Part shown: one piece after another, positions 1-8,286 of the stretch
How the letters are laid out: the number at the start of each line of letters is the position of its first letter
Numbering within the stretch: position 1 is the stretch's first letter
Assembly (NCBI RefSeq): GCF_015714725.1
Contig: NZ_WBKM01000179.1
Span: 23,016 to 87,015, forward strand
Reading direction: 5' to 3'
DNA from: Nostoc sp. WHI
GTDB taxonomy: Bacteria; Cyanobacteriota; Cyanobacteriia; Cyanobacteriales; Nostocaceae
Length of the DNA stretch: 64,000 nt
Notes under the pieces: generated by a model
The model's input: only the letters and a program-made list of their open reading frames with translations
The model's database searches: none
What the model was told of the DNA's origin: nothing
Program-made: the position numbers and the translations under genes

Positions 1-1
1 A

Positions 2-169
2 CTTATGGGTGAACTTCAACCGCAAGAAATTGGAGAAATGGTTTTAGACTTTTTGGCTCATCCAGAAAAATTAGAAAATATTAGAGCCAAGTTGCGAAGT
101 GCGAGAGGACAAAGCGGTGCAGCAGAGAAGATAGCTACTTTAGTTAAAGAAGAAATAGAAAGTTTTTGA
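2..169 (+). CDS. 3' end of a gene cut by the window edge, possibly a glycosyltransferase
   Basis: The second reading frame is open from the first base to a TGA at 167-169, giving 55 residues that end in LRSARGQSGAAEKIATLVKE and four more residues. The tail is a charged amphipathic helix. Similar tails close GT-B type glycosyltransferases (LpxB/MurG-like), but that is only a resemblance from memory. The start and most of the protein lie outside the window. The next gene begins 26 bases downstream on the same strand. Confidence 0.5.
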   Translation, partial: LMGELQPQEIGEMVLDFLAHPEKLENIRAKLRSARGQSGAAEKIATLVKEEIESF

Positions 170-195
170 ATTTTGCATAGTAGTGAGTCAATCTT

Positions 196-570
196 TTGTC
201 TGTAAATTCCTATCCAAATTTTTTTGGAACCTTAATTAATCAAGAGTGTGATGTTGAGCTTGAAAAGCTGGATATTATTAAAAAGCATATTAATCAATTT
301 GATCAATTTTTACCTACCCAAAAAATGATTGAGAGACTTCACCAAGCTTTAGATTTGGGACAAAAAATTTCTGGGGCTGATGCTAGTTTCTACTTTCATG
401 AACTCAAAGAAGCGGCACTCATGGAACAAGGATATGATTGGTATACAGCCCATCCTATGGCGATCGCAAATTATGGTGTGTCACCGTATAGCTTGTATCA
501 TCCTGAAGTAATTAAGGCTTATCCAGAAGATTTCAATAAAAATTGGAGAAAAGCTTGGGGAATTGAGTAA
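196..570 (+). CDS. Small protein resembling a polymorphic-toxin C-terminal domain
   Basis: The protein has 124 residues and no signal peptide or membrane segment. It probably starts at TTG 196, since an in-frame stop lies at 184 and no ATG comes before residue 43. The C-terminal half carries FYFHELKEAALMEQGYDWYTAH, then SPYSLYHPEVI and FNKNWRKAWGI. I associate this spacing of HEL, a later AH, LYHP and a terminal FN..W with toxin domains at the ends of large polymorphic toxins (inference from memory). No secretion or Rhs/CdiA region is attached, so it would be an orphan toxin domain. The next gene starts 2 bases after the stop, so the two are almost certainly co-transcribed and may form a toxin-immunity pair. 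It could equally be an unrelated conserved hypothetical protein. Confidence 0.6.
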   Translation: MSVNSYPNFFGTLINQECDVELEKLDIIKKHINQFDQFLPTQKMIERLHQALDLGQKISGADASFYFHELKEAALMEQGYDWYTAHPMAIANYGVSPYSLYHPEVIKAYPEDFNKNWRKAWGIE

Positions 571-572
571 CT

Positions 573-1154
573 ATGAAAGCACTTGATTTAGGCTTAACAG
601 GAAAAGCTCGTATTTGGCAGGATGAACCATTGTGTTTTCCTGGTGACTATCGACCTGTTCTTTATCCTATAGTGGATGAAAAAATAGAAACAATACTTGA
701 TAACACAAAACCTGGTTCACTTTTTCTAAGAGAAGTCATGATGGAGATATTAGCACCTTTAGGAGCTAGATTTTTGTATGGCTGCTTAGGTGCTATTTTT
801 GAGCCAAACAATTCTGGTAAGTTGATATTGAAGGTTAGTATCTCTACTGAATTGGAGCGCCAACTTAACACTTCTCTTGCATCATCGTTAGATTTAGTGA
901 GAGTTGGCATAAATGAAGAGTACGCTTCTAGTGTTGCTGATGGGGCAAAATTGAAACTTCAAGAAACTGGTATTAGCAATATATTCGGCTCTGGCGACAT
1001 TTCTTTTAGATCGGGTGCTTTTGGTGAAATAGGCTCTTCGAGAGCTTTTTTTCGAGATATAGCTTATGCAGTCATTGAAGTAATGGTTAGAGACAAGGCA
1101 CAATCTGATGATACCAAGTCTCCTTTGAGAAAGGTTCTCGAACAATCTTGGTAA
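573..1154 (+). CDS. Hypothetical protein, candidate immunity partner of the preceding gene
   Basis: The protein has 193 residues, is soluble and acidic, and shows no signal peptide or membrane helix. It starts at ATG 573, two bases after the stop of the preceding gene, so translational coupling is likely. I do not recognise a family. Visible features are a Pro/Tyr-rich N-terminus (FPGDYRPVLYP), a central alternating-hydrophobic segment (GKLILKVSISTEL) that looks like beta strand, and a basic C-terminal helix. The immunity role is inferred only from gene order (toxin-like domain first, small soluble protein directly after) and is unproven. Confidence 0.6.
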   Translation: MKALDLGLTGKARIWQDEPLCFPGDYRPVLYPIVDEKIETILDNTKPGSLFLREVMMEILAPLGARFLYGCLGAIFEPNNSGKLILKVSISTELERQLNTSLASSLDLVRVGINEEYASSVADGAKLKLQETGISNIFGSGDISFRSGAFGEIGSSRAFFRDIAYAVIEVMVRDKAQSDDTKSPLRKVLEQSW

Positions 1155-1183
1155 ATTGCAGATTGATTGGCAATTAGATGAGT

Positions 1184-1570
1184 TTAATCTGAAGATTCTC
1201 CATCCCTGCGCCCTAGTTCATAAATGCCGGTGCCTACACAAGCTAATATACCTGTACTAATTCCCCAACTCTCACCTAAACTGATTTCTAGACCCCAGTT
1301 ACATAAAGCACCAACTACCAAAAAAGGCGCGATGCTAAATAATGAGGCGTAGAAAGCGTTTTGGGATTCTCTGGCTTTACGAGTCTTTTCAAATTCTGTT
1401 TTGCTGGTGTAAAGCGATCGCTCGGCGAAGTTAAACCAGCGATTGAGTTGCTCGATTACCCATTCACCTACTCTGGAAAAACCTAGATATAATGCTAATG
1501 ACCACAAACTCGCTCCAGCGATCGCGATCGTATCTAACTCAAAGCGGAAAGGCAAAATTTCAGTCAGCAT
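1184..1570 (-). CDS. Hypothetical membrane protein
   Basis: This encodes 128 residues from ATG 1570; a TTG at 1591 in the same frame would add seven residues but has no better ribosome site. It has two or three hydrophobic segments: IAIAGASLWSLALYLGF near the N-terminus, SLFSIAPFLVVGALC in the middle and WGISTGILACVGTGIY near the end. A charged amphipathic stretch between the first two (FNFAERSLYTSKTEFEKTRK) probably faces the cytoplasm. No family is recognised. It is convergent with the preceding pair, with only 29 bases between the stops. Confidence 0.6.
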   Translation of the reverse strand: MLTEILPFRFELDTIAIAGASLWSLALYLGFSRVGEWVIEQLNRWFNFAERSLYTSKTEFEKTRKARESQNAFYASLFSIAPFLVVGALCNWGLEISLGESWGISTGILACVGTGIYELGRRDGESSD

Positions 1571-1591
1571 GGCTTGGGGGGAATCCTGCAA

Positions 1592-2138
1592 AGGGTGAAT
1601 TTTAGCTTTTAGTAGATGCTAAATAAACCTCTTCAGCAATTTTAAGCATAAACGTCAACAAGATTTCAACTGTTTGGCAACTCTTTCGCTCCTAAGCCGA
1701 CTCTATCTAACTTGCTAGCTGAGTGCAGAGTTTTATTGGGTAAAATTTTTTGGCAGCTACCAATGCATTTATTTACGTTACTATGCAAAGCCATAAAACA
1801 ACCATAACTATTTAATTCTGGTAATCACTACCAAATAAACGTGTCGATAAAAATTATACCTACGTATTTAAATGTATTAATCATTTCTCCTGTAGTCTGA
1901 TTTTTTACTTTCTAATTTAAACAGATGAGATTACAAATTTAACAGTCCAAAATCTGATATTATTTAGTTGAATTACTTAAACTTCTATATCCTAAAAGAA
2001 AAGTACTACAAAAAATATAAATAATCCGCTAGCTTTCGTAGGGCAAAATTTTCATCCTTGATCAGGATTTAAATTTGCATTTTATGAAAACTAGAAAAAA
2101 ATATCCGAATACTTTATATTAAATTGAGGAATTGAAAA
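1592..2138. other. AT-rich intergenic region
   Basis: About 550 bases between the 5' end of the membrane protein gene and the M23 peptidase gene. It is strongly AT-rich and has no convincing open reading frame. A GAGGA ribosome site sits just before the peptidase ATG at 2139. No clear promoter or operator was identified. Confidence 0.4.
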
Positions 2139-2840
2139 ATGCGTAAGAGGCAACAAAAAGTTGTACTTTCTGGAGCCACATTATTGATATTAGCATTGGG
2201 TATTATAAGTTCAATTACTCTATTGCCTAAGCCAGAAATAGTCACAGCTAGACAAGTTAAGCCAAAGAAAGCACCCAGAGCTACGAGTTGGCTAGCAGCT
2301 TCTTTCCCAATAGAAAACTTTCAAGCCTACACATCACCATTTGGTTATCGCCTTGCCGCTACTGGTGGTTCTAATTGGGAATTTCATGGAGGCTTAGACA
2401 TAGCGGCTCCACAAGGTAGTTACATTCGTAATTGGTGGGTAGGTACTGTAATTAAGGTTGGCGATGGCAACGCTTGCGGCTCCCATATAGTAATTAAATC
2501 AGGAGAATGGGAACATACTTATTGCCACATGGAAGGAAACGTGGAAACTGCATCTGGTCGTCGTTATTTGATTGACCGCGCAGGTGGAATTCAAATCTGG
2601 GAAGGTCAGCAAATACCAACTGGAGCCAGAATTGGTAGGGTAGGGATGACTGGACGTACTACTGGGCCACACCTCCATTGGGGATTAAAATATAGTAATA
2701 ACTATGTAGACCCTGCACTTGTTTTGCGAGAAATGTTTTCCCAGCAAAAAGTTGCCAGAGGAAAGGCTTCAAAAGTACCTCCTCAACAGTCACAAGTCAT
2801 AATTCAAAAGTCAAAATTTATTCGTAATTCTGGTTATTAG
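2139..2840 (+). CDS. M23 family (LytM-like) metallopeptidase
   Basis: The protein has 233 residues and starts at ATG 2139 behind GAGGA. Residues 8-29 form a hydrophobic signal or membrane anchor, so the rest is periplasmic. The M23 zinc endopeptidase domain covers about residues 60-195, with the HxxxD motif (His83, Asp87) and the HxH motif (His178, His180); His126 and His130 lie between. Family members cleave peptide cross-bridges in peptidoglycan or act as regulators of amidases. With both metal motifs present an active enzyme is likely. A 35-residue basic, Gln/Lys-rich tail follows the domain. The gene stands alone, so its precise role in wall remodelling cannot be read from context. Confidence 0.85.
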   Translation: MRKRQQKVVLSGATLLILALGIISSITLLPKPEIVTARQVKPKKAPRATSWLAASFPIENFQAYTSPFGYRLAATGGSNWEFHGGLDIAAPQGSYIRNWWVGTVIKVGDGNACGSHIVIKSGEWEHTYCHMEGNVETASGRRYLIDRAGGIQIWEGQQIPTGARIGRVGMTGRTTGPHLHWGLKYSNNYVDPALVLREMFSQQKVARGKASKVPPQQSQVIIQKSKFIRNSGY

Positions 2841-3025
2841 TCAGGGTTGAAGAAGAATTCACTATTCAAAAGTGGAGCGTTTGCGGCTCCACTTAGTAAG
2901 TAATTGGCAAGAATAAATTAAGCTATATTATACTCATCTCCTCAATTATACTTAATTCCATTGTAGGAAGTATTTTGGTAAGCAATTGTATCAATTTAGT
3001 AAATAACTTTTCTTTAGATTTACTT

Positions 3026-3421
3026 ATGCCTAAAAAATCTCAAACAAATCTAGAACAATATCAAGATGTCAGATTAGCTGCCACGACAAGAATTTGGGGA
3101 ATTACAGTAGCCATTCTCGGAGTTTGCGTCCCGCTTGCAGAGGTTACTAGAAGCGGTGCTATTCTTCCTTTAGTTGCAATTGGTGGCGCAGCTGTTGGTA
3201 CAGTTGCTGTTTGGCGTTCTGATGAGCGGAAATCAAAAACTAACTATTTGCAACAGCAGCAAATAGAATTATTAGAGCAGAGATTAGCGAATTTAGAAAC
3301 AATTGTTAGCAGTGATGACTTGAGCTTGCAAATGAAAATTAAACAGATTGAGGCAAGAGATACTTTTGGCGACTCCTCTGATGTAAGTACTACACCCAGA
3401 CAACCAAAACGCAAAGGTTAA
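3026..3421 (+). CDS. Hypothetical membrane protein with C-terminal coiled coil
   Basis: This is 131 residues from ATG 3026. A longer form from TTG 2975 has an AGGAAG site 4 bases upstream, so the start is uncertain. Two adjacent hydrophobic segments (ITVAILGVCVPLAEV and ILPLVAIGGAAVGTVAVW) form a membrane hairpin. It is followed by a Gln/Glu/Leu-rich helix (NYLQQQQIELLEQRLANLE) that should form a coiled coil. The tail is Ser/Thr/Pro-rich and basic. It looks like a small membrane-anchored scaffold; no known family is recognised. Confidence 0.6.
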   Translation: MPKKSQTNLEQYQDVRLAATTRIWGITVAILGVCVPLAEVTRSGAILPLVAIGGAAVGTVAVWRSDERKSKTNYLQQQQIELLEQRLANLETIVSSDDLSLQMKIKQIEARDTFGDSSDVSTTPRQPKRKG

Positions 3422-3830
3422 AATTAGCTAATCTTCACCATTTATGCTAATTTCAGATGATCTCTCCTAAAATCAGCCACAGGAGACTACTTTTGTGTAG
3501 GTATTTGTTGGCTTAAGGTTGCCACAACCTTTGAAATCCCTCTAACAGTAAACCTTCCTTTGCAGCTAGAAATGTTTTTAGGGAAACAGTATCTCGTTCT
3601 TCATCTCCGTTAAAATCGACTAACATCATCTAAATTCTCTATACCTCAGCTGCATTAGCTAATCAAATGTCTAAATGCTACACATCTCTATCTTTACCCG
3701 CAAATATATGTTAATAGCTGTGTTTTATTAGACTCCTAACATTAGTGAATTTTTAATGAACTAAAGGTTATAAACTTGAGTAATTACATTGGTATAGCTT
3801 ACGGTAAGTATAAAATAGTGTGCCGCAGGA
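3422..3830. other. Intergenic region before the WD40 gene
   Basis: About 410 bases without a convincing open reading frame. It is AT-rich, with one short palindrome near 3517-3531 (AGGTTG and CAACCT arms). No transcription signal could be assigned with confidence. Confidence 0.35.
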
Positions 3831-3836
3831 ATGCAG

Positions 3837-5600
3837 ATGGATTGGATTAGCTTACTCAAAGCTCAACAAGCTGACTTCCTTCAACGTGTGAAAAAACCCA
3901 AAACTTATGACTTATCTTTGCTGGAAAGTCAAGTTAAAGGTTGTCACACTGAAATTATGGCCTTTTGGGGCGAGCCTTTGGCAAAACTCCAAGAGCTTTC
4001 TCGCCAACAAGCAGAAGTTCTCGCCAAAAATCCGCCGCCTACTCCGCCTGAATATCCTGAGCCTCTTGACTGGACGATGCCTTTTCCCAAATATTTCCAG
4101 CAACAAGCCCAAGATTATCTTTTGCGGGAGCAAATCGTTGATTGCGTGATTACTGAACGCTTGGGCAAGTTGGTAAAAAAGGTGTCACAAGATACGTTGC
4201 AAAACATGATTTTAGATGATGAAGGAAATTTGTGTGGCGAAAGCAAATTTTCTTATGTACTAAAAGATAATCCTCAGCTAAGTGTTCAAGTTTATGTTGC
4301 TGATGGAGAAAGTTTTAATGGGATTAAAAAAGACAAAATTAGGTGGTCGGTTACTCAAGAAGATTTAAAAAATCACCAAGTATTAATTTTTCTGTGTTTG
4401 TTTTATCCATATACAGGTAGTTTAGGATACGAAAAACAAAGCATAATTACAGGTTTTTTACCTACAAATCAAATTGAATTTACTGAACCAAAACTCTACA
4501 TTAGTCCGAGTAACTTGTTGTATGCGGGGGGGTTGAGTTGGTATTTAGAATCACTTCTTGGGAAAAAAGACGCGTCACCAGTAATTAATGAGAGAACGAT
4601 CGCAGAGACAATACAAACTCTACCATCAGAACATTGCCTTAAGGGTATAGTAGGTGATTGGGAATGCTGGCAAACTTTGAAAGGACACACCAGAGGAATT
4701 AATTGCCTAGCTTTTAGTTCAGGATGTAAGAATGGCAAAACTTTACCCATATTGGCAAGTGGTAGTCGTGGAGAAACAAAGCTATGGGATCTAACTAGGG
4801 GTGAATTAATAGATACATTGTCAGAGTATCCTTGGGTGATGTCTGGGCTGGTGGATGAAGTGAATTCCCTAGCCTTTAGTTCAGATGGACAAACTTTAGT
4901 GAGTTGCGGTGCAGATTCCACAATTAAAATTTGGCACGTAGGCGCTTTAGACTTGATAGATATTTTACACAAACATAATGGAGTAGTGCGGTGCGCTGCT
5001 TTCACCCCCGATGGTAGAATGTTAGCCACTGGCGGAGATGACAGAAAAATTCTGTTTTGGGATTTGATGCAACGTCAGGTTGCGATCGCACTCTCTTTAG
5101 ATGATACAGCTGCTCATTCGCTGGTTTTAAGCCGAGATGGGCAAACTGTGGTTACAGGCAGCTATCGCAAAATCAAAGTCTGGCGCACCTTACCCAAGAC
5201 TGGGATAAAAAGTTTAAAGGACGCGCAACCACTGCATACCCTCATGGGTCATTCTCATATCGTTCGTTCCTTAGCAATCAGTGCAGATGCTAAACTGCTG
5301 GTAAGTGGCAGTTGGGATCAAACGATTAAAATTTGGCATTTGGAGACTGGGGAATTACTTCATACTCTTAAAGGACATAAGGATAGAGTATATGCGATCG
5401 CTTTAAGTCCCAATGGACAAATTATTGCCAGTGGTAGTGCCGATAAAACAATCAAATTGTGGCATCTACAAACAGGAGAATTGCTGGGTACTTTTACTGG
5501 TCATACTAACACAGTTACAGCATTAGCTTTTACAGTCTCCGGTGAAATGTTGGTTAGCGGCAGTTTAGATAAAACAATTAAAATTTGGCAACGAAATTAA
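3837..5600 (+). CDS. WD40 repeat protein with a uncharacterised N-terminal domain
   Basis: The protein has 587 residues from ATG 3837. An ATG at 3831 is in frame, but AGGA at 3827-3830 lies 6 bases before 3837, the better spacing. Residues 1 to about 275 form a domain I do not recognise; it includes PPTPPEYPEPLDW and a beta-rich part (LSVQVYVADGES). Residues about 280-587 contain seven WD40 blades, each ending in a variant of KIWHL or KLWHL, enough for one closed beta-propeller. The last three blades are the most canonical (GH...D...IKIW). WD40 propellers are protein-interaction platforms common in filamentous cyanobacteria. No kinase, caspase or NACHT domain is present, unlike many multi-domain WD40 proteins of these organisms. 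Confidence 0.85.
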   Translation: MDWISLLKAQQADFLQRVKKPKTYDLSLLESQVKGCHTEIMAFWGEPLAKLQELSRQQAEVLAKNPPPTPPEYPEPLDWTMPFPKYFQQQAQDYLLREQIVDCVITERLGKLVKKVSQDTLQNMILDDEGNLCGESKFSYVLKDNPQLSVQVYVADGESFNGIKKDKIRWSVTQEDLKNHQVLIFLCLFYPYTGSLGYEKQSIITGFLPTNQIEFTEPKLYISPSNLLYAGGLSWYLESLLGKKDASPVINERTIAETIQTLPSEHCLKGIVGDWECWQTLKGHTRGINCLAFSSGCKNGKTLPILASGSRGETKLWDLTRGELIDTLSEYPWVMSGLVDEVNSLAFSSDGQTLVSCGADSTIKIWHVGALDLIDILHKHNGVVRCAAFTPDGRMLATGGDDRKILFWDLMQRQVAIALSLDDTAAHSLVLSRDGQTVVTGSYRKIKVWRTLPKTGIKSLKDAQPLHTLMGHSHIVRSLAISADAKLLVSGSWDQTIKIWHLETGELLHTLKGHKDRVYAIALSPNGQIIASGSADKTIKLWHLQTGELLGTFTGHTNTVTALAFTVSGEMLVSGSLDKTIKIWQRN

Positions 5601-5746
5601 AACTAATTCGTAATTGATGAGTCTTTCAACTCCATTTAATGATAATGAGTCTTTGAGATTTATATTCCTAACTATTAAATAATTCTGGGTATCCAAACCT
5701 GCAATCAAGACTTTTTCAAACCAGGATTATTTGTGGCGTGATTGGC

Positions 5747-6220
5747 TTATGTAATAATTTCATGTTTTCTGCCATTATATTGATTAAATATTGAGCGATG
5801 GGATGAATAACCAAATTCATCATCTCGTTCTTCATATTGTTGAATCCAATTCTGTAGAAACTCAAATGTTTGTGCTTGCTCCTCGGTTGATTTAAATTTG
5901 TGCGGTTCCCAAGGACGATTGCGGTTATTTTCAAGACACTTATTAATGCCGGGATTTAGGAAATAGATTTCAGTCGAGAATTCGATAGCAGCTTTGATTA
6001 GTGTACTGTAGCAGCCTTCAATTACCCAAGAAATATTATTTTCTATGAAGTCTCGTAGATCCTTTGCTGAATCTTTTTGAGGACGCCGTATAGCAACTTG
6101 ATTTGGTTCCCAGACTATAGTATCGAGATCAAGAATTGGAATCCTCAAGTCTTTACCAAGTCTATTTGCAAGAGTACTTTTTCCCGAACCGGAATTGCCA
6201 AATATTAAAATTCGATGCAT
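5747..6220 (-). CDS. P-loop nucleotide kinase-like protein (FlaR/adenylate kinase-related)
   Basis: The protein has 157 residues. A Walker A motif GNSGSGKS lies at residues 8-15, directly after the first beta strand, and ILDLDTIVW follows as in small-molecule kinases of the AAA_17/FlaR ('topology modulation') group. A WVIEGCY strand and an Arg-containing lid region (ENNRNRPWEPHK) follow. The substrate is unknown; family members are often annotated as adenylate kinase-like without proof. It is convergent with the WD40 gene and stands alone. Confidence 0.75.
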   Translation of the reverse strand: MHRILIFGNSGSGKSTLANRLGKDLRIPILDLDTIVWEPNQVAIRRPQKDSAKDLRDFIENNISWVIEGCYSTLIKAAIEFSTEIYFLNPGINKCLENNRNRPWEPHKFKSTEEQAQTFEFLQNWIQQYEERDDEFGYSSHRSIFNQYNGRKHEIIT

Positions 6221-6343
6221 TGTGGTGAATGTAATTAAGTACGGTGCGTTAGTCTACGGGATAACACACACTACATTTAAATTCCTTAACATAACTTGAA
6301 ATATTAGCGCCAACTTACTTAGATAAAGTCAAATTTAATAAGT

Positions 6344-6597
6344 AAAAGCTTATTTGACTTACTCAAACTCCAGTTTGCTTACTCATTTTGGTGTTTTCCG
6401 CAAGCAAAAGCTTATTTGACTTACTCAAACCCTAGTTTGCTTACTCATTTTGGTGTTTTCTGCAAGCAAAAGCTTATTTGACTTACTCGAAAGCTTATTT
6501 GACTTACTCAAACCCTAGTTTGCTTACTCATTTCGGTGTTTTCCGCAAGCAAAAGCTTATTTGACTTACTCGAAAGCTTATTTGACTTACTCATTTC
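6344..6597. repeat. Tandem repeat with 62-bp period
   Basis: Units begin at 6344, 6406, 6468 and 6551. Each starts AAAAGCTTATTTGACTTACT and runs through a TTTGCTTACTCATTT segment to TTCCGCAAGC. The step between the first three units is exactly 62 bp. The third unit carries an extra 21 bp (a second AAGCTTATTTGACTTACTC block), so the next step is 83 bp; the last unit is cut short after the same duplication. There is no open reading frame through the array. Confidence 0.85.
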
Positions 6598-6663
6598 AGT
6601 AAATCACATACTCATTAAAGTAATTCACACACTAGTGACAACTATCCCCATTTTCCTCGTTTC

Positions 6664-6772
6664 CTCGTTCCCATGCTCTGCATGGGAATGCATTCATTGA
6701 GACTCTGACTCAATGTCTGACTAAAAGCAGCAGCCCCTAATCAGCCATTCCCATGCTCTGCATAGGAACGAG
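6664..6772. repeat. Small inverted-repeat element (copy 1 of 2)
   Basis: This 109-bp element is bounded by CTCGTTCC at 6664 and its complement GGAACGAG ending at 6772, with the palindrome CCCATGCTCTGCATGGG just inside the left end. A second copy of nearly the same length lies at 10720-10829. Both are followed by GACTTGTGTGTACAC at similar distance (about 6791 here), so the repeated unit extends beyond the terminal repeats. No coding capacity is visible. Confidence 0.7.
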
Positions 6773-6890
6773 AGAACAATGGGAAAATCGAGCTTTTTTC
6801 GACTTGTGTGTACACCGTAGTTTTCATAAAGAGAAAGGCGACTGGCGTGCAGTTTATAACCGCCGATTTAACGTTAAGTTTATTTTTGAA

Positions 6891-7856
6891 TCACAATATT
6901 TCCTGCATTTTAGCATAGGCTTCATAAACGCCCTTCACGTTGTACCAGTTGAGGAAAATCCGAGCAATTTCTAAAGCCAATTGAGGTTTGCCTAAGTTAA
7001 TTAACCATTGCAAAAAAGGTGCCATTGTCCGTTCATTCAGTGCGCCATTGAGTGACAAAATGCCCCAAAGTAACCGATGTAGCCAAGTCATTTGAATCAT
7101 CATTCGCACTTCCCATGTGGGATGCTTTTGATAAAATAAAACTCCCATACGTCCACGTTGAATTTCTTGGTCAATCAATCGAGGGATTTGCTCTAATTTA
7201 AATGCTGGATGCCAGTGATACCCGACGGCTTCTGGACATTTAATTAGTTTCAAATCTAGTTTTTTTAGCCGTACACCTAGCTCTAAATCTTCCCAGCCAT
7301 AGAGTTGAAACTTAGTATCAAAAAGTCCAGCTTTTTCTAACCAATGTTTGGGAATTGCGACATTTCCCGTAGCAAAAAAAGCTGCGGAAAAATCTGTTAC
7401 TTTGTAGGGTTCAGCAGTTGGGTGATCAAAATTGCAAGTATTGATAACTGCACCGTAAGTAAAAAAGCGATCGCTTCCCAATTTCTCTTTTCCTTGCACT
7501 AATGCGTTACCATGAGCTTGCAAGAACTTTTCCAGCACCACTAAATCACTATCAATAAAGATAATTGTGTCTCCTAGCGCCTGTTCTACCCCCAAATTTC
7601 GAGCCGCAGCCGCGCCAGCATGGTTTTGCTGAAACCATCGGACATGGGGAAACTCTTCTTTGTGTTCTGCTAACCAATCCAATGTGCCATCAGTAGAACC
7701 ATCATCCACCAAGACAATCTCGTAACCAATAACTGAACTTGGCTGACTCAACTCCTGCATTTCCAAGGCACGGAGGCACTTTTCCAAAATCGGTTGGCGA
7801 TTATAAGTCGGTATTACAACGCTGAAAAACACAGTTTCACCCACAACACTACCCAT
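6891..7856 (-). CDS. Family 2 glycosyltransferase
   Basis: The protein has 321 residues and no signal peptide. The GT-A fold of family GT2 is shown by VVIPTYNR at residues 13-20, DDGSTDGT at 51-58, GAAAARNLG at 81-89 and the metal/nucleotide-sugar motif IDSD at 101-104. The downstream acceptor-site motif GWEDLELGVRL matches the ED motif of the group. It would transfer a sugar from a nucleotide-sugar to a surface glycan or lipid; the substrate cannot be told. A GGAG site abuts the ATG. The Pho-box triplet at 7939-7968 lies only about 80 bases upstream, so phosphate control of this gene is possible, besides or instead of the divergent phoX gene. Confidence 0.85.
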   Translation of the reverse strand: MGSVVGETVFFSVVIPTYNRQPILEKCLRALEMQELSQPSSVIGYEIVLVDDGSTDGTLDWLAEHKEEFPHVRWFQQNHAGAAAARNLGVEQALGDTIIFIDSDLVVLEKFLQAHGNALVQGKEKLGSDRFFTYGAVINTCNFDHPTAEPYKVTDFSAAFFATGNVAIPKHWLEKAGLFDTKFQLYGWEDLELGVRLKKLDLKLIKCPEAVGYHWHPAFKLEQIPRLIDQEIQRGRMGVLFYQKHPTWEVRMMIQMTWLHRLLWGILSLNGALNERTMAPFLQWLINLGKPQLALEIARIFLNWYNVKGVYEAYAKMQEIL

Positions 7857-7938
7857 CTCCAGGATAGGACAGATGGGGCGCTGACGCTGTTCCTTACCTG
7901 ATTCTGCTTACGTAGAACTCAAGGTTTAATAATTCTTA

Positions 7939-7968
7939 GTTAATTAACATATAACCTCAACTTAACTT
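7939..7968. promoter_or_regulatory. Pho box (three tandem half-sites)
   Basis: Three 8-mers spaced exactly 11 bp apart: GTTAATTA at 7939, TATAACCT at 7950 and CTTAACTT at 7961. This fits the cyanobacterial PhoB-type site (PyTTAAPyPy(T/A) repeats with 3-bp spacers). It lies in the divergent region between the glycosyltransferase (minus) and the first phoX gene (plus). The very similar triplet before the second phoX supports the call. Confidence 0.65.
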
Positions 7969-7993
7969 TTGTAAACTATTTTTAATAAAAAAA

Positions 7994-8025
7994 AGATCCC
8001 GACTTCTTTAAGAAGTCGGGGATCT
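7994..8025 (-). terminator. Strong hairpin, terminator-like on the minus strand
   Basis: The arms GACTTCTT (8001-8008) and AAGAAGTC (8010-8017) are extended by GATCCC and GGGGATC. On the minus strand the stem is followed by eight T residues, a textbook intrinsic terminator. No annotated minus-strand gene starts upstream of it, however. It may be a dispersed hairpin repeat (the sequence type is common in Nostoc) or the end of a small RNA. Confidence 0.55.
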
Positions 8026-8286
8026 GACGCCTCTCGGTGTTACAAATCAAATAGGATTGCTATATAACGGTTTGCAACTGCCTAGATTATAGATGTGCTA
8101 CACTAGCCCATGCTTCATTTAAATGAGAATCGCTATAAACCAGGCAATTAATCTTTAATTTCTTAATAAGAATAGATTATTAGTTATTTAAAACGTGCCG
8201 AATTTCATAAACTTAAGAGTTTCTGATGTTAATTAAGTAGAATTCTTTTCTAGTAAGTTTTTGCTGTCACACCAGAGGAAAGTTTA

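Noticed and set aside
4496..5029. Long open frame on the minus strand inside the WD40 gene
   Set aside because: It lies wholly within a clear coding gene on the other strand and has no ribosome site or recognisable protein.
6344..6597. CRISPR array
   Set aside because: The units are direct tandem copies without unique spacers, and no cas gene is present anywhere in the window.
6753..6974. Open frame of 73 codons on the plus strand before the glycosyltransferase
   Set aside because: It begins inside a repeat element and overlaps the 3' end of the glycosyltransferase; it has no protein signature.
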